A stretch of DNA of 64,000 bases from Nostoc sp. UHCC 0870. Its GTDB lineage: Bacteria; Cyanobacteriota; Cyanobacteriia; Cyanobacteriales; Nostocaceae. How positions within the stretch are numbered: position 1 is the stretch's first letter; every line of letters begins with the position of its first letter. The translations under genes were made by a program, and so were the position numbers. The DNA lies in contig NZ_CP091913.1 in assembly GCF_022063185.1 (NCBI RefSeq), positions 5,309,141-5,373,140 of the forward strand, in the 5' to 3' direction. The notes under the pieces are model-generated. The model had not been told where the DNA came from. It did no database searches and worked only from the letters and a program-made list of their open reading frames with translations. This document shows, in pieces, positions 45,087 through 53,700 of the stretch.

Positions 45087-45653
45087 CTAATAGATTTGAG
45101 TCAAGTATTGTTCTAAGAGTGAGGCGATCGCATCAGGACAGTTTTTCTTGTATTTCTTCTTACCTAGCATTAAAACACAGTTTGGCGCACTGCTACAGCG
45201 TTTTTGGCAGTCTGTGTGTTCGATAGTTACTTTGTCGAGTAAACCGCGATCGCATAAAGTCTGTTCTAAATCTGATAATAAACCTTTACCACCCCGTTTC
45301 ATGCAACCGGATTTTTGACACACCATGATCTTGGCTGATGGTTGCGGTGGTAAATCTTGAGTAAGATGGGAGTGTAGCCCATCGCTAATCGTTGTAACTT
45401 GATAAGCTTTGAGTTTAATTGTACCTTTATATCTATTTAACTTACCGACACCATAAATATTAATTCGTTCACCTATTTCTAAGGATGAACTCAAAGCAGT
45501 CCGTAACTTTTTTGGTAGTTTAATTAACACATCTCCAGAGGAAATTGCCAAACTTAAGTATTTAACCTTTTTAGGTTTATTGCCAATAAAACCTAAAAAA
45601 TCACCCTCAAGATTAAACTCTGATAACGTCAAAAATTTGTCACCCATATTCAA
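45087..45653 (-). CDS. Thioredoxin-like [2Fe-2S] ferredoxin-domain protein linked to nif genes
   Basis: 188 residues. The N-terminal 90 residues (LTLSEFNLEGDFLGFIGNKP) form an unknown beta-rich domain. The C-terminal 80 resemble a thioredoxin-like [2Fe-2S] ferredoxin with cysteines in VCQKSGCMKRGGKGL and HTDCQKRCSSAPNC. It lies 125 bases after nifT on the same strand, so it may be in the nif accessory transcript and serve electron transfer or Fe-S cluster assembly during nitrogen fixation. That role is inferred from position. Confidence 0.75.
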   Translation of the reverse strand: MNMGDKFLTLSEFNLEGDFLGFIGNKPKKVKYLSLAISSGDVLIKLPKKLRTALSSSLEIGERINIYGVGKLNRYKGTIKLKAYQVTTISDGLHSHLTQDLPPQPSAKIMVCQKSGCMKRGGKGLLSDLEQTLCDRGLLDKVTIEHTDCQKRCSSAPNCVLMLGKKKYKKNCPDAIASLLEQYLTQIY

Positions 45654-45778
45654 TAACTCAAAAAGTTTTGGCTAGAAAATACTCTGTGTCTTTGTGGCTC
45701 TGTGGTTCAATATTTTTTTACCACTCCAGACACAAAAACACAGAGAGAAAAATGGTTTTTTACCTGCCGCTAAAAATT

Positions 45779-45982
45779 TTAGGAAATTCTTTTAGCTTCT
45801 AGGGTTTTAGGTAAATTACTTGCATCGGGTATTTCCAGAAATTCTAATTCCCAACCGTTAGCTAGGGTCAGAATCTTGCCTTCAGCACCATCTGTTTGTT
45901 TAACTACTATTTCCTCTAAGTCTTTTTTAGGAACATAGACTGTTAAGTTACCGCCATTATCCATTCGTAACATCACTTTCAT
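45779..45982 (-). CDS. nifT: NifT/FixU protein
   Basis: 67 residues, the family's size, with MKVMLRMDNGGNLTVYVPKK and LANGWELEFLEIPD. It overlaps the end of nifZ by 26 bases. NifT is conserved in nif operons but dispensable in some hosts and has no proven activity. Confidence 0.93.
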   Translation of the reverse strand: MKVMLRMDNGGNLTVYVPKKDLEEIVVKQTDGAEGKILTLANGWELEFLEIPDASNLPKTLEAKRIS

Positions 45983-46244
45983 GGTTTTCCTCAGCAGATT
46001 CTATTTCTCTTTCCCGACAGCCAACAATGATTCCTTTGTCCAAAAAATGTATTGCATAAATATAGGAACGCTGTAGAAAAGTTCCTATACTCGATACATA
46101 ACCGATGTCTCCCTTTTTCGCTAAAATTTCCCCCAGTTCTCTCCCTGGAAATGTGCCATCATTCTTAATTTGTTTGCGAAGTCTGACTTTTTCTCCAAGT
46201 TCAAAAGCGGGTTCTAAATCCAACTCGTATTCATCGCGCTGCAT
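45957..46244 (-). CDS. nifZ: NifZ nitrogenase maturation protein
   Basis: 95 residues. The family core GEKVRLRKQIKNDGTFPGRE and the KGDIGYVSSIGTFLQRSYIY segment are present. It overlaps nifV by 14 bases and nifT by 26, showing tight coupling. NifZ helps P-cluster formation in the MoFe protein; here it is expected to act in heterocysts. Confidence 0.94.
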   Translation of the reverse strand: MQRDEYELDLEPAFELGEKVRLRKQIKNDGTFPGRELGEILAKKGDIGYVSSIGTFLQRSYIYAIHFLDKGIIVGCREREIESAEENHESDVTNG

Positions 46245-47364
46245 GAGAATACCTCTGTTCTTTTACCAAGTTCAGCAGTTCTTCGGTGGTCAAACTGCGC
46301 TTTTTCTTGACGGACTCTTGGCGGACTGCATCTAAAACAGACTGGGTTTCTTCTGCATTGAGAAAAATCCCATTTTGTTCTAGTAAACTAGATACCAAGT
46401 GTCGTCCAGAATGTTTACCTAGTACCAAGCGACGTTCCCAACCGACTTCTTCCGGTGCAAAGGGTTCGTAGGTGTTGGGGTTTTGCATGACACCATGAGC
46501 ATGGATTCCTGACTCGTGAGCAAAGGTATTTTCACCAACGATCGCTTTCCAAGGTGGTACGCTAGCACCAGAGGCGGCCGCTACCAGTTGTGATAATTCC
46601 AACAACCGGGCTGTTTTAATACCCATATCTACGCCATAGATGCGTTTGATGGCCATGACCACTTCTTCTAAAGCAGCATTACCAGCTCTCTCACCCAAGC
46701 CAATAACTGTAGTATTTACAGATGTAGCTCCAGCTTTAATTCCAGCTAAAGCGTTGGCTGTAGCCATACCGAAATCATTGTGGGTATGAATTTCTACGGG
46801 AATTGATAAAGCAGAAACCAGTTGCTTTACTTCGCCATAGGTGCTGAAAGGATCAAGAACTCCTACGGTATCGCAATAGCGAAAGCGTGATGCACCCCAT
46901 TCTTCGGCTGAAAGTGCGACATCCAAGAGGAAGCTTTCATCAGCTCTGGAGGAATCTTCTCCCCCGACTGCGACCCAAAGACCTTGATCAACCGCAAAGC
47001 TGATACAGTCTTTGAGTCTTTGCAGACTTATCCGCCATTGACCGTGGAATTTCGCGGCGATTTGAATACCCGAAACCGGGATAGCAATATGTACACGCTT
47101 CATTCCACAAGCAATAGAAGCTTTAATATCTGAGATGACAGCGCGATTCCAAGCGAGGAGATCAGCACTTAAACCTAAGTTAGAAATTGCCGAGATAGCA
47201 CGCATTTCTTCCTCTCCCATCGCCGGTATCCCTACTTCTAATTCGGGAACACCAATGCTATCGAGAAATTTAGCGATCGCTACTTTTTCTTCTAAGGTAA
47301 AAGCAACACCTGCGGCTTGCTCGCCATCACGTAATGTAGTGTCATTAATGAGAATTTTATTCAT
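46231..47364 (-). CDS. nifV: Homocitrate synthase
   Basis: 377 residues from ATG 47364, about nine bases after AGAGGG; in-frame ATG 47373 and TTG 47385 are alternatives. The DRE-TIM metallolyase start INDTTLRDGEQAAGVAFTLE is unmistakable, as are the metal-binding HTHNDFGMATANAL and GLGERAGNAALEE. It condenses acetyl-CoA with 2-oxoglutarate to homocitrate, the organic part of the iron-molybdenum cofactor. The following nifZ and nifT overlap, so a nif operon rather than lysine or leucine synthesis is intended. Confidence 0.96.
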   Translation of the reverse strand: MNKILINDTTLRDGEQAAGVAFTLEEKVAIAKFLDSIGVPELEVGIPAMGEEEMRAISAISNLGLSADLLAWNRAVISDIKASIACGMKRVHIAIPVSGIQIAAKFHGQWRISLQRLKDCISFAVDQGLWVAVGGEDSSRADESFLLDVALSAEEWGASRFRYCDTVGVLDPFSTYGEVKQLVSALSIPVEIHTHNDFGMATANALAGIKAGATSVNTTVIGLGERAGNAALEEVVMAIKRIYGVDMGIKTARLLELSQLVAAASGASVPPWKAIVGENTFAHESGIHAHGVMQNPNTYEPFAPEEVGWERRLVLGKHSGRHLVSSLLEQNGIFLNAEETQSVLDAVRQESVKKKRSLTTEELLNLVKEQRYSHAAR

Positions 47365-47841
47365 CTCAAACATCCCTCTTAGCAATTTTTCTTAATATAT
47401 TTTCTGTGTGGAGAAGCGCACTTTTTTACAAGCCCTGGTATTGGTAAATGCTGAGAATAACTGGTGAAGAATGAACGGTAAATGCTCTAATCTCCCACTC
47501 TTAATAATTCATCTTCATCATTTCTAAATATTACCTAAACAATAACAATATATCTGTATGGCAGTAGACAGAAACTATGTATATTTTAAGAATCTCTTTG
47601 GAAGCTTTACAGAATTTTAAAATTTTAAAATGTCCAAATCTAGATATTGAAAAATATCCGCAAGCCCTTAAGAATAAAGGATAATTGCCGGATCACTTTT
47701 GCATTGCAGTAAAAATTTAATATTTGTTTAAATACTAGTTAGCAAACTAATAGATACATTAATAACTTGAAAAAACCTATAATTATTTTTCAGTAAATCA
47801 ATAAAATAATAAGCTTTTGTTGACTAGATAATTTAAATTTA
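47365..47841. other. Intergenic region upstream of nifV
   Basis: About 475 AT-rich bases with no ORF. A nifV promoter could lie here, but neither a GTA-N8-TAC NtcA site nor an obvious heterocyst promoter motif was found by eye. Confidence 0.5.
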
Positions 47842-48039
47842 TCAAATATTCTTATATAACCAATCTAAAATTTTTTCCAATTGTTCTAAATTAACTAAGC
47901 CATACTGCCAAAGTAACATCGGTAAAGGTGCATGATCAAACTCGCGGTGTTTTAGAGCTATAGCAATATCTTTATGGGAAAGCTCAAGTTCATTATGTAA
48001 AAAATGTAGCAATTCTATATCTTTATTGTGAATAGTCAC
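47842..48039 (-). CDS. Small DUF2949-like protein in nif cluster
   Basis: 65 residues (DIELLHFLHNELELSHKDIA followed by IALKHREFDHAPLPMLLWQYGL), all helical, resembling small cyanobacterial DUF2949 proteins. It lies between nifP and nifV, where heterocystous cyanobacteria carry small ORFs. Role unknown, perhaps coordinate with the nif genes. Confidence 0.75.
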   Translation of the reverse strand: MTIHNKDIELLHFLHNELELSHKDIAIALKHREFDHAPLPMLLWQYGLVNLEQLEKILDWLYKNI

Positions 48040-48172
48040 GTCGCTTCACTCCAAAGTCAAAAGTCAAAAAAATAATGCTTATTTTGTCAGCTTTTCGCCG
48101 CGCTGTACCAGTTGCTACTCAATATGAGTTTAAACCTTGCCAAACGAACAGCACCCTGATCCGAATTACGAA

Positions 48173-48412
48173 TTAATAACTCCAACAACGTTCTAGCCAA
48201 TCCAGCAACTCTTGACGAGGGGCTAGAAATTGCATAACTGTACTGCGAACTAAAATTGCTGTCAAGCAACTGTTCACTTGTACCCGTAACGAGCCATCAG
48301 GGGGACAGGAACAGGGAATCATCAACTCTTGCAAACGGTGATAAATTTGCCAGCGATCGCACAATGGTATCTGCAATACATGATCACCGAACATATCAGA
48401 ACCCAACATCAT
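48173..48412 (-). CDS. Small unknown protein overlapping nifP
   Basis: 79 residues, ATG ATG start at 48412 overlapping the last base of nifP, indicating coupling. The product has VQVNSCLTAILVRSTVMQFL and a tail ending LDWLERCWSY, with Cys at several places. A small ORF in this position after nifP is known from Anabaena-type nif clusters. No function known. Confidence 0.65.
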   Translation of the reverse strand: MMLGSDMFGDHVLQIPLCDRWQIYHRLQELMIPCSCPPDGSLRVQVNSCLTAILVRSTVMQFLAPRQELLDWLERCWSY

Positions 48413-49164
48413 TACTTATCCTTACCCGCAAGTTTTTCTGCTTGGGGTTGACTGGTGAGAGTTTGCAGTTTTTGTTCCAGTTGCTCAATCCGAGCCAGCA
48501 GCGATCGCATCACATTAGCTTCCACATCAGGTAATTTCCCATGATCTAGAGGACATGAGTTATTTTTTTCCTTGCGGGAAATAATCCGTCCGGGAATCCC
48601 CACGACTGTAGAATCTTGAGGGACATCACGCAACACAACCGAACCAGCACCAATTCTGACGCGATCGCCAATTTGAATATTACCTAAAACCTTCGCGCCA
48701 GTACCCACCACAACATTTTTCCCCACAGTCGGATGGCGTTTACCAGTTTCCTTCCCAGTACCCCCCAGAGTCACACCCTGATAAATTAGGCTATAGTCTC
48801 CCACAATCGCCGTTTCACCAATCACAACCCCCATCCCGTGGTCGATAAACACACCTTTACCAATCTCTGCACCTGGATGAATTTCGATTCCTGTGAGAAA
48901 CCGAGCCACATGAGAAATCAACCGGGGGAAAAACACCACACCCCGGAGGTGTAACCAATGGGATAAACGATGTAAACAGATAGCGTGCAAACCGGGGTAG
49001 CAAAAAACCACCTCCAGCCAATTACGCGCGGCCGGGTCACGTTCAAAAATAATGCGAAAATCACTTAACAATGGCTCTAAAAAACTTCCAGAGAGAAGAC
49101 TTTTCAGCAAAGATGTATGACTAGAATTAGGTGGATTATCGATATTATCTAAAGACTGTTGCAT
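48412..49164 (-). CDS. nifP: Serine O-acetyltransferase, nif-linked
   Basis: 250 residues. N-terminal helical domain then the left-handed beta-helix of hexapeptide repeats (EIHPGAEIGKGVFIDHGMGV, GVTLGGTGKETGKRHPTVG). Catalytic His sits in IDHGMGVVIGE, substrate residues in the GKRHPT loop. Makes O-acetylserine for cysteine synthesis. Its position ahead of nifV/Z/T identifies it as the nif-associated paralogue, thought to boost cysteine for Fe-S clusters during nitrogen fixation. C-terminal coiled coil (LLARIEQLEQKLQTL) is an extra. Confidence 0.9.
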   Translation of the reverse strand: MQQSLDNIDNPPNSSHTSLLKSLLSGSFLEPLLSDFRIIFERDPAARNWLEVVFCYPGLHAICLHRLSHWLHLRGVVFFPRLISHVARFLTGIEIHPGAEIGKGVFIDHGMGVVIGETAIVGDYSLIYQGVTLGGTGKETGKRHPTVGKNVVVGTGAKVLGNIQIGDRVRIGAGSVVLRDVPQDSTVVGIPGRIISRKEKNNSCPLDHGKLPDVEANVMRSLLARIEQLEQKLQTLTSQPQAEKLAGKDK

Positions 49165-49661
49165 CGGTACTGTCTGGGTAAAAGAGCCGTGTGCTTTTAT
49201 GCTTATAGCAGGCCACTCCCAACAGGACAGTACAACCCATATTGATTGGATTTATTGGATTAATTAAGCTTGTACTCAACCCCCCCAACCCGCAACTTCC
49301 ATCAGCTTCAAATTTCTCTTGGGGTAGAGGGACTAGTGTTTTAGATATGGGGTACTAGTATTTTTAAGTGAGGGGTTCAGAATTTTTGTACTCGCTACAA
49401 AAAACTTAATATGTAAGACTCTGATACGATTTCAGCCAGATATTTTGCGATATATTAAGCTGTACTCAAATCCCCTGGAATATCAAGTAGACAAGACTAC
49501 AACCCAAATTTCTGTATTCCCAGTTACTATATCCATCATATAATTTTGGTACTTCAACAACCAAATTCTTCACCTTATTTTAGTTTTTCTAGAAACAGGC
49601 ATATTTTTTATGTAGGGGAGTATGTAATACCAACTCTCTGTGAAGTTGCACCAAATAAATG
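49165..49661. other. Intergenic region upstream of nifP
   Basis: About 500 AT-rich bases. It should carry the nifP promoter. No ORF, tRNA or complete NtcA box was recognised. Confidence 0.5.
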
Positions 49662-49693
49662 ATGTAGAGACGTTGCATGCAACGTCTCTACAT
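49662..49693. repeat. Perfect 32-bp palindrome (GTAGAGACG family)
   Basis: ATGTAGAGACGTTGCA and its exact reverse complement meet at TGCA. This palindrome is dispersed in Nostoc-type genomes; a diverged relative is at 18533-18561. It directly borders the 42-bp array. Confidence 0.9.
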
Positions 49694-49702
49694 TACAGAA
49701 TG

Positions 49703-49991
49703 ATAAACCGAGCAAAAATACTCGTCAACGAGTATCTGAGATAGATGAACGGAGCAAAAATACTCGTCAACGAGTATCTGAGATAGATGAACGGAGCAAA
49801 AATACTCGTCAACGAGTATCTGAGATAGATGAACGGAGCAAAAATACTCGTCGATGAGTATCTGAGATAGATAAACGGAGCAAAAATACTCGTCGATGAG
49901 TATCTGAGATAGATGAACGGAACAAAAATACTCGTCAACGAGTATCTGAGATAGATGAACGGAGCAAAAATACTCGTCAACGAGAATTAAT
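49703..49991. repeat. Tandem array of about seven 42-bp units, each with an 18-bp palindrome
   Basis: Unit consensus: AACGGAGCAAAA, palindrome ATACTCGTCAACGAGTAT, CTGAGATAGATG. Palindromes start at 49718, 49760, 49802, 49844, 49886, 49928 and 49970, exactly 42 apart; the last is cut after its arm. Units 4 and 5 share the changed centre CGTCGATG, which replaces one pair with G-T. Direct abutting units without spacers rule out CRISPR. Either strand happens to stay open in one frame, without start signals. Confidence 0.95.
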
Positions 49992-49994
49992 TGA

Positions 49995-50471
49995 TCAAGA
50001 ACCCGATGTAACTTTAGTAGATTTACTTCTAATAGCCTTAAAACGCTCCCCTAACTGTTCAGCGACAGTTTTTAAACCCGGAGTCTTTTTCGCCGCAGTC
50101 TTCACATAATCATAAACAGTCAAACTGCTAGTCATAGCTTCACTACTGACTGCCATTAACGTATCATCCACCTGTTCGCTAAGTTGGTGCATAGAGGTTA
50201 AAACCTCAGCGAGTGTAGTAGCTAATTGATAATCCCGCACCAGTTCATCAACATCAAAACTAGCTGGCAAAATTTCCGGATTAGACTTAGCCGCCGAAAC
50301 GCTATTGTTTACAAAAGCCAGACTTTTATCACCCATTTTTACCAACTTGCGCCGTTCTTCAGGACTGAGAGTAATCAAAAAAGGTAACTTGCGTTGAATT
50401 GTCTGTAGTGCTGCTTTAATTTCTTGAATATCTGCTGGCGACAGGGAGGCTGTAATATTTTGATAGGGCAT
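49995..50471 (-). CDS. Unknown conserved helical protein
   Basis: 158 residues, ATG 50471, almost entirely helical and soluble (PADIQEIKAALQTIQRKLPF, then LPASFDVDELVRDYQLATTL). It might be a helical bundle or phasin/apolipoprotein-like protein. No enzyme motif. Its stop codon lies three bases from the 42-bp array, which would form part of its 3' untranslated region. It is on the same strand as the NACHT gene upstream but 327 bases away. Function unknown. Confidence 0.65.
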   Translation of the reverse strand: MPYQNITASLSPADIQEIKAALQTIQRKLPFLITLSPEERRKLVKMGDKSLAFVNNSVSAAKSNPEILPASFDVDELVRDYQLATTLAEVLTSMHQLSEQVDDTLMAVSSEAMTSSLTVYDYVKTAAKKTPGLKTVAEQLGERFKAIRSKSTKVTSGS

Positions 50472-50702
50472 AGTACAATTACCAGTGTAATTCTATGGTT
50501 TAATTAGCAATAACTGCTAAGTATAGAATGCCCATTGGTAAGAGCAAATTAACACATTGAGCCTACTTATTTATCCGCTTTAGTGCCGATGGCGATGGAT
50601 ATTGATCAGATGCTCTCAACGCTTGCCGTTCAATCACCCGTTCATCAGCATTAAAATCTAGAATACGTGAGGTAAATAGTTGGATAGGAACATTTATAGT
50701 CA

Positions 50703-50735
50703 TTGCGAGACGCTCCGCGAACGCTTCACTCGCAA
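50703..50735. repeat. Dispersed GACGCTCCGCGAACGCTTC repeat
   Basis: GCGAGACGCTCCGCGAACG and CTTCACTCGC arms. Falls inside a 66-codon frame (50563-50763), which I therefore do not accept as a gene. Confidence 0.65.
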
Positions 50736-50798
50736 TTACAGGAGTGAGATTTTGCACTCCCACAAAAATAGCGTAATTTTATTGGGCATAATCTCAGC

Positions 50799-53700
50799 TT
50801 ACATTCTCCCTTCCCAGTGGTTCAACTGCTTCTGAGCATAATCCCGCACTTGTCTATCTGGGTCATTTTCTGCCCTGTCGCGTAACAGTGGTAAAGTCTG
50901 GGGATGCTGAGGAAATTCCTTGATAATTACTTTAAGCACTACTTGCCGAGACCAACTACCAAACAGGTCTTCACTCTTAGAAGGTTGATTAACGACTACA
51001 TAACGCAAAAATTCAAACATTCCTGGTTCATTATTAAAAGTATGCGCCAATTCTTGGACTGCGGCACTTTGTACATAAATACTAGATTTATCAGAAGTCG
51101 CAAGTTTTTTGAGGAACGTTAATGTGTCAGGGTTCTCTTTCCATCCATGAGCCAACTCTTGGACTGCTGCACTTTGCACATAAGAATTACCATCTTTAGT
51201 AGCAAGGTTTTTGAGAAAAATTAATGTATCGGGGTCATCTTTCCAAGCTCTTGCTAATTCTCTGACAGATGCAACTGGTAACTCTGATTCATCTTCGTTT
51301 GAGGTAGCGTGTTTTTCTAAGAAAGCTTTTGTATATATGTCATCTTTGAAAGAGCGGACTAACTCTTTTAATGCTTCAAGTGTTACATTAGAATGATGAT
51401 TTAAAATATGATCAAACCTAGTATATTCTGCAAGCCAACATAAGACTTCAGGATTATCTTTGTAGCCTTTAAATATCTCATCTACAACTCTTTGTCGCAC
51501 TTCTTTATCATTAGCAGCGAGTTGTTTCAAAAAGGGTAAAGTGTTAGGGTCATATTTCCACCCGCGTATTAATTCTTGTATTGCTGTTTGTTGAACATAT
51601 GGAAAATCTAACACAGCGCGTTCTTTGATAATACTTAAAGTATCGGGATCTTCTTTCCAGAAACGAGCTAATTCCTTCAATGTAAATTCTCGAACTTCTT
51701 CACAAGAATCTGTATTGCTTTCTTGAAGCAAGTCTTTGATATCGGGATCATATTTCCACCCAGAAGATAACTCTTCCAATGCTGCACATCTCACATAACC
51801 GTCTTCATCAGATGTGACTCTTTCTTTCAATAAAGCTTTGATATCTACGTTAGATTTCCACAATGAAGCCAACTTTTTCACTGCCACGTATCGCACATTA
51901 TTATCTTCATCAGATGTTGCACGTTCTTTGAGCCAGGGTAAAATTTTAGAATCATCTTGCCAAGTCATTACAACTGCTGTAATTGCTTTGGTACGAATCT
52001 CTTGAACTGAGTAATTATTGTTTACATATTCTTGATATTTTTCTAAATCTTCTCTATCTACCTTCAAATATATGTTAATTATATCACCATATTTAGTTAA
52101 GTCTTGTATCTGATTAAGTAGCTTATTATCTGCTTTTACAATCACCGAGCGATTTCTCACTTCTGCAAGACACTTAGCTGCTAAAAACAAGTTAATAAAC
52201 TTATGCTCTTCGCCATCCAGCAGCATTAAGTATTCAAGAATTTCACCAACAAATGTTGGCTCAATCATCCCAGCAATTAACACCAACACTTCATGCCAAT
52301 TTTCATCCTGCCAGTGTTTAGCAAAGACTACCGATTTCAAATCCTCAATTGTAATACTGCGTTCCTTCTCAAACCGCCAAACAAACTCCCAAGCACAGAA
52401 ATATTCTAAAAATGTCCGATGCACAAAAGCATAGTAATCAGCACCCGAAGAACATAAAATAAAGTTGCGAGTCCGTAGTTGATTAATTATTAACCGCGCA
52501 GATCCCCTGGCTGGACTAACTTCTATACTTTTTAAATAGCCAGTCATAATTCTTTCTAAATCATTCACATTAATCAAATTACCTGCCAAACCTTTATCAC
52601 TGGTTTGCATAAAATAGGCAACCTGACGCAGCATTGCTTGCTTATCTTTATAATCAATAGTCTTAGGATCTAAACGCTGATCTTCTACTAAAGCACGTTC
52701 CACATCCCACTGATGTAAAAGTAAGCGCGATGCTTGATTGTAAAGTTCTGGTCTATCTCTTGGCAATTCCTGATTGCGATTAAGAATTGCCATCATCGTT
52801 AGTAATAAAGGATTACCCGCTAATTCAGCAATAGATTTTGATGTCTCAATTGCCCTTTGTAATCGTTCCCGTTTCTTAACTTTATCTGCTTCATCATTAA
52901 AAGTTAATTCATGCCAACGGTGAATAAAATCTTGAATTTGTTCTAAGTCCAAATCTTGCAGCATGAAGTGGTGAAACTCCGCATCACGTAATCGTTGTGG
53001 TTTATAGCCAATTATGCGAGAAGTCACAATCACCTGCACATTTGCATATTCATTAGTAAACCGATGAATATCAGTAATGACATCCTCTCGTTGCCCAGCG
53101 TCAAATACTTCATCTAGACCATCAAACATGACAACAGCGTTACCAGCTTTTAGTTGTTCATGGAGTTGATGTTGATTGAGATGAGCAATTGCACCGCTAC
53201 AGTTATGGAAAAATTCCAGAAAATTATGACACTCTTTGTCTTCCCGCCGCCGCATATAAATGCGTAACTCAATCAGCAACGGCATCGCTTGAGAGATAGT
53301 ATTATCCAGTGGTGAATCAGCCCAATTCAAAGCTAAGAATTGCAATAATGTAGACTTACCTGCACCGGGATTACCCAAAATCACAATATATTTATAAATA
53401 TGCCTATCATTAACAACATCTAATACTAAACGTATTGGCTGTTCTAAATAAACTCGCTTGTGATTTTCTAATTCTTCCGCCTGAAGTTCCGCCTCTAATT
53501 GGTCACTTTTTCGCAATCTTTTAAGATGTTCTTTCGGCAATTCGTGTACTTGCGGTAAAACATGAGGTACTTCCCGCACATTCTGAGCAATAAATATTCG
53601 CCATAACTTCAGTTCGTTATAGGCGTAGCCACTGGTGTCTAAGCTGTCTAATTTAAGATTGCCATAGCGTTCACGAATTCCTTCTTGATAGCGTTGTAAA

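Noticed and set aside
47365..49661. NtcA boxes in nif upstream regions
   Set aside because: Several GTA and TAC triplets occur but none at eight-base spacing with the full palindrome.
49693..49980. Open frame on the minus strand made of 14-residue TSIFAPFIYLRYS repeats
   Set aside because: It is a by-product of the 42-bp unit being a multiple of three; only a TTG start, no ribosome-binding site, and the plus strand is open in part as well.
49703..49991. CRISPR array
   Set aside because: Units abut with no unique spacers and no cas genes are near.
50563..50763. 66-codon ORF between NACHT gene and the 158-residue protein
   Set aside because: Its N-terminal half is a dispersed repeat and no homology or start signal supports it; possibly a remnant.
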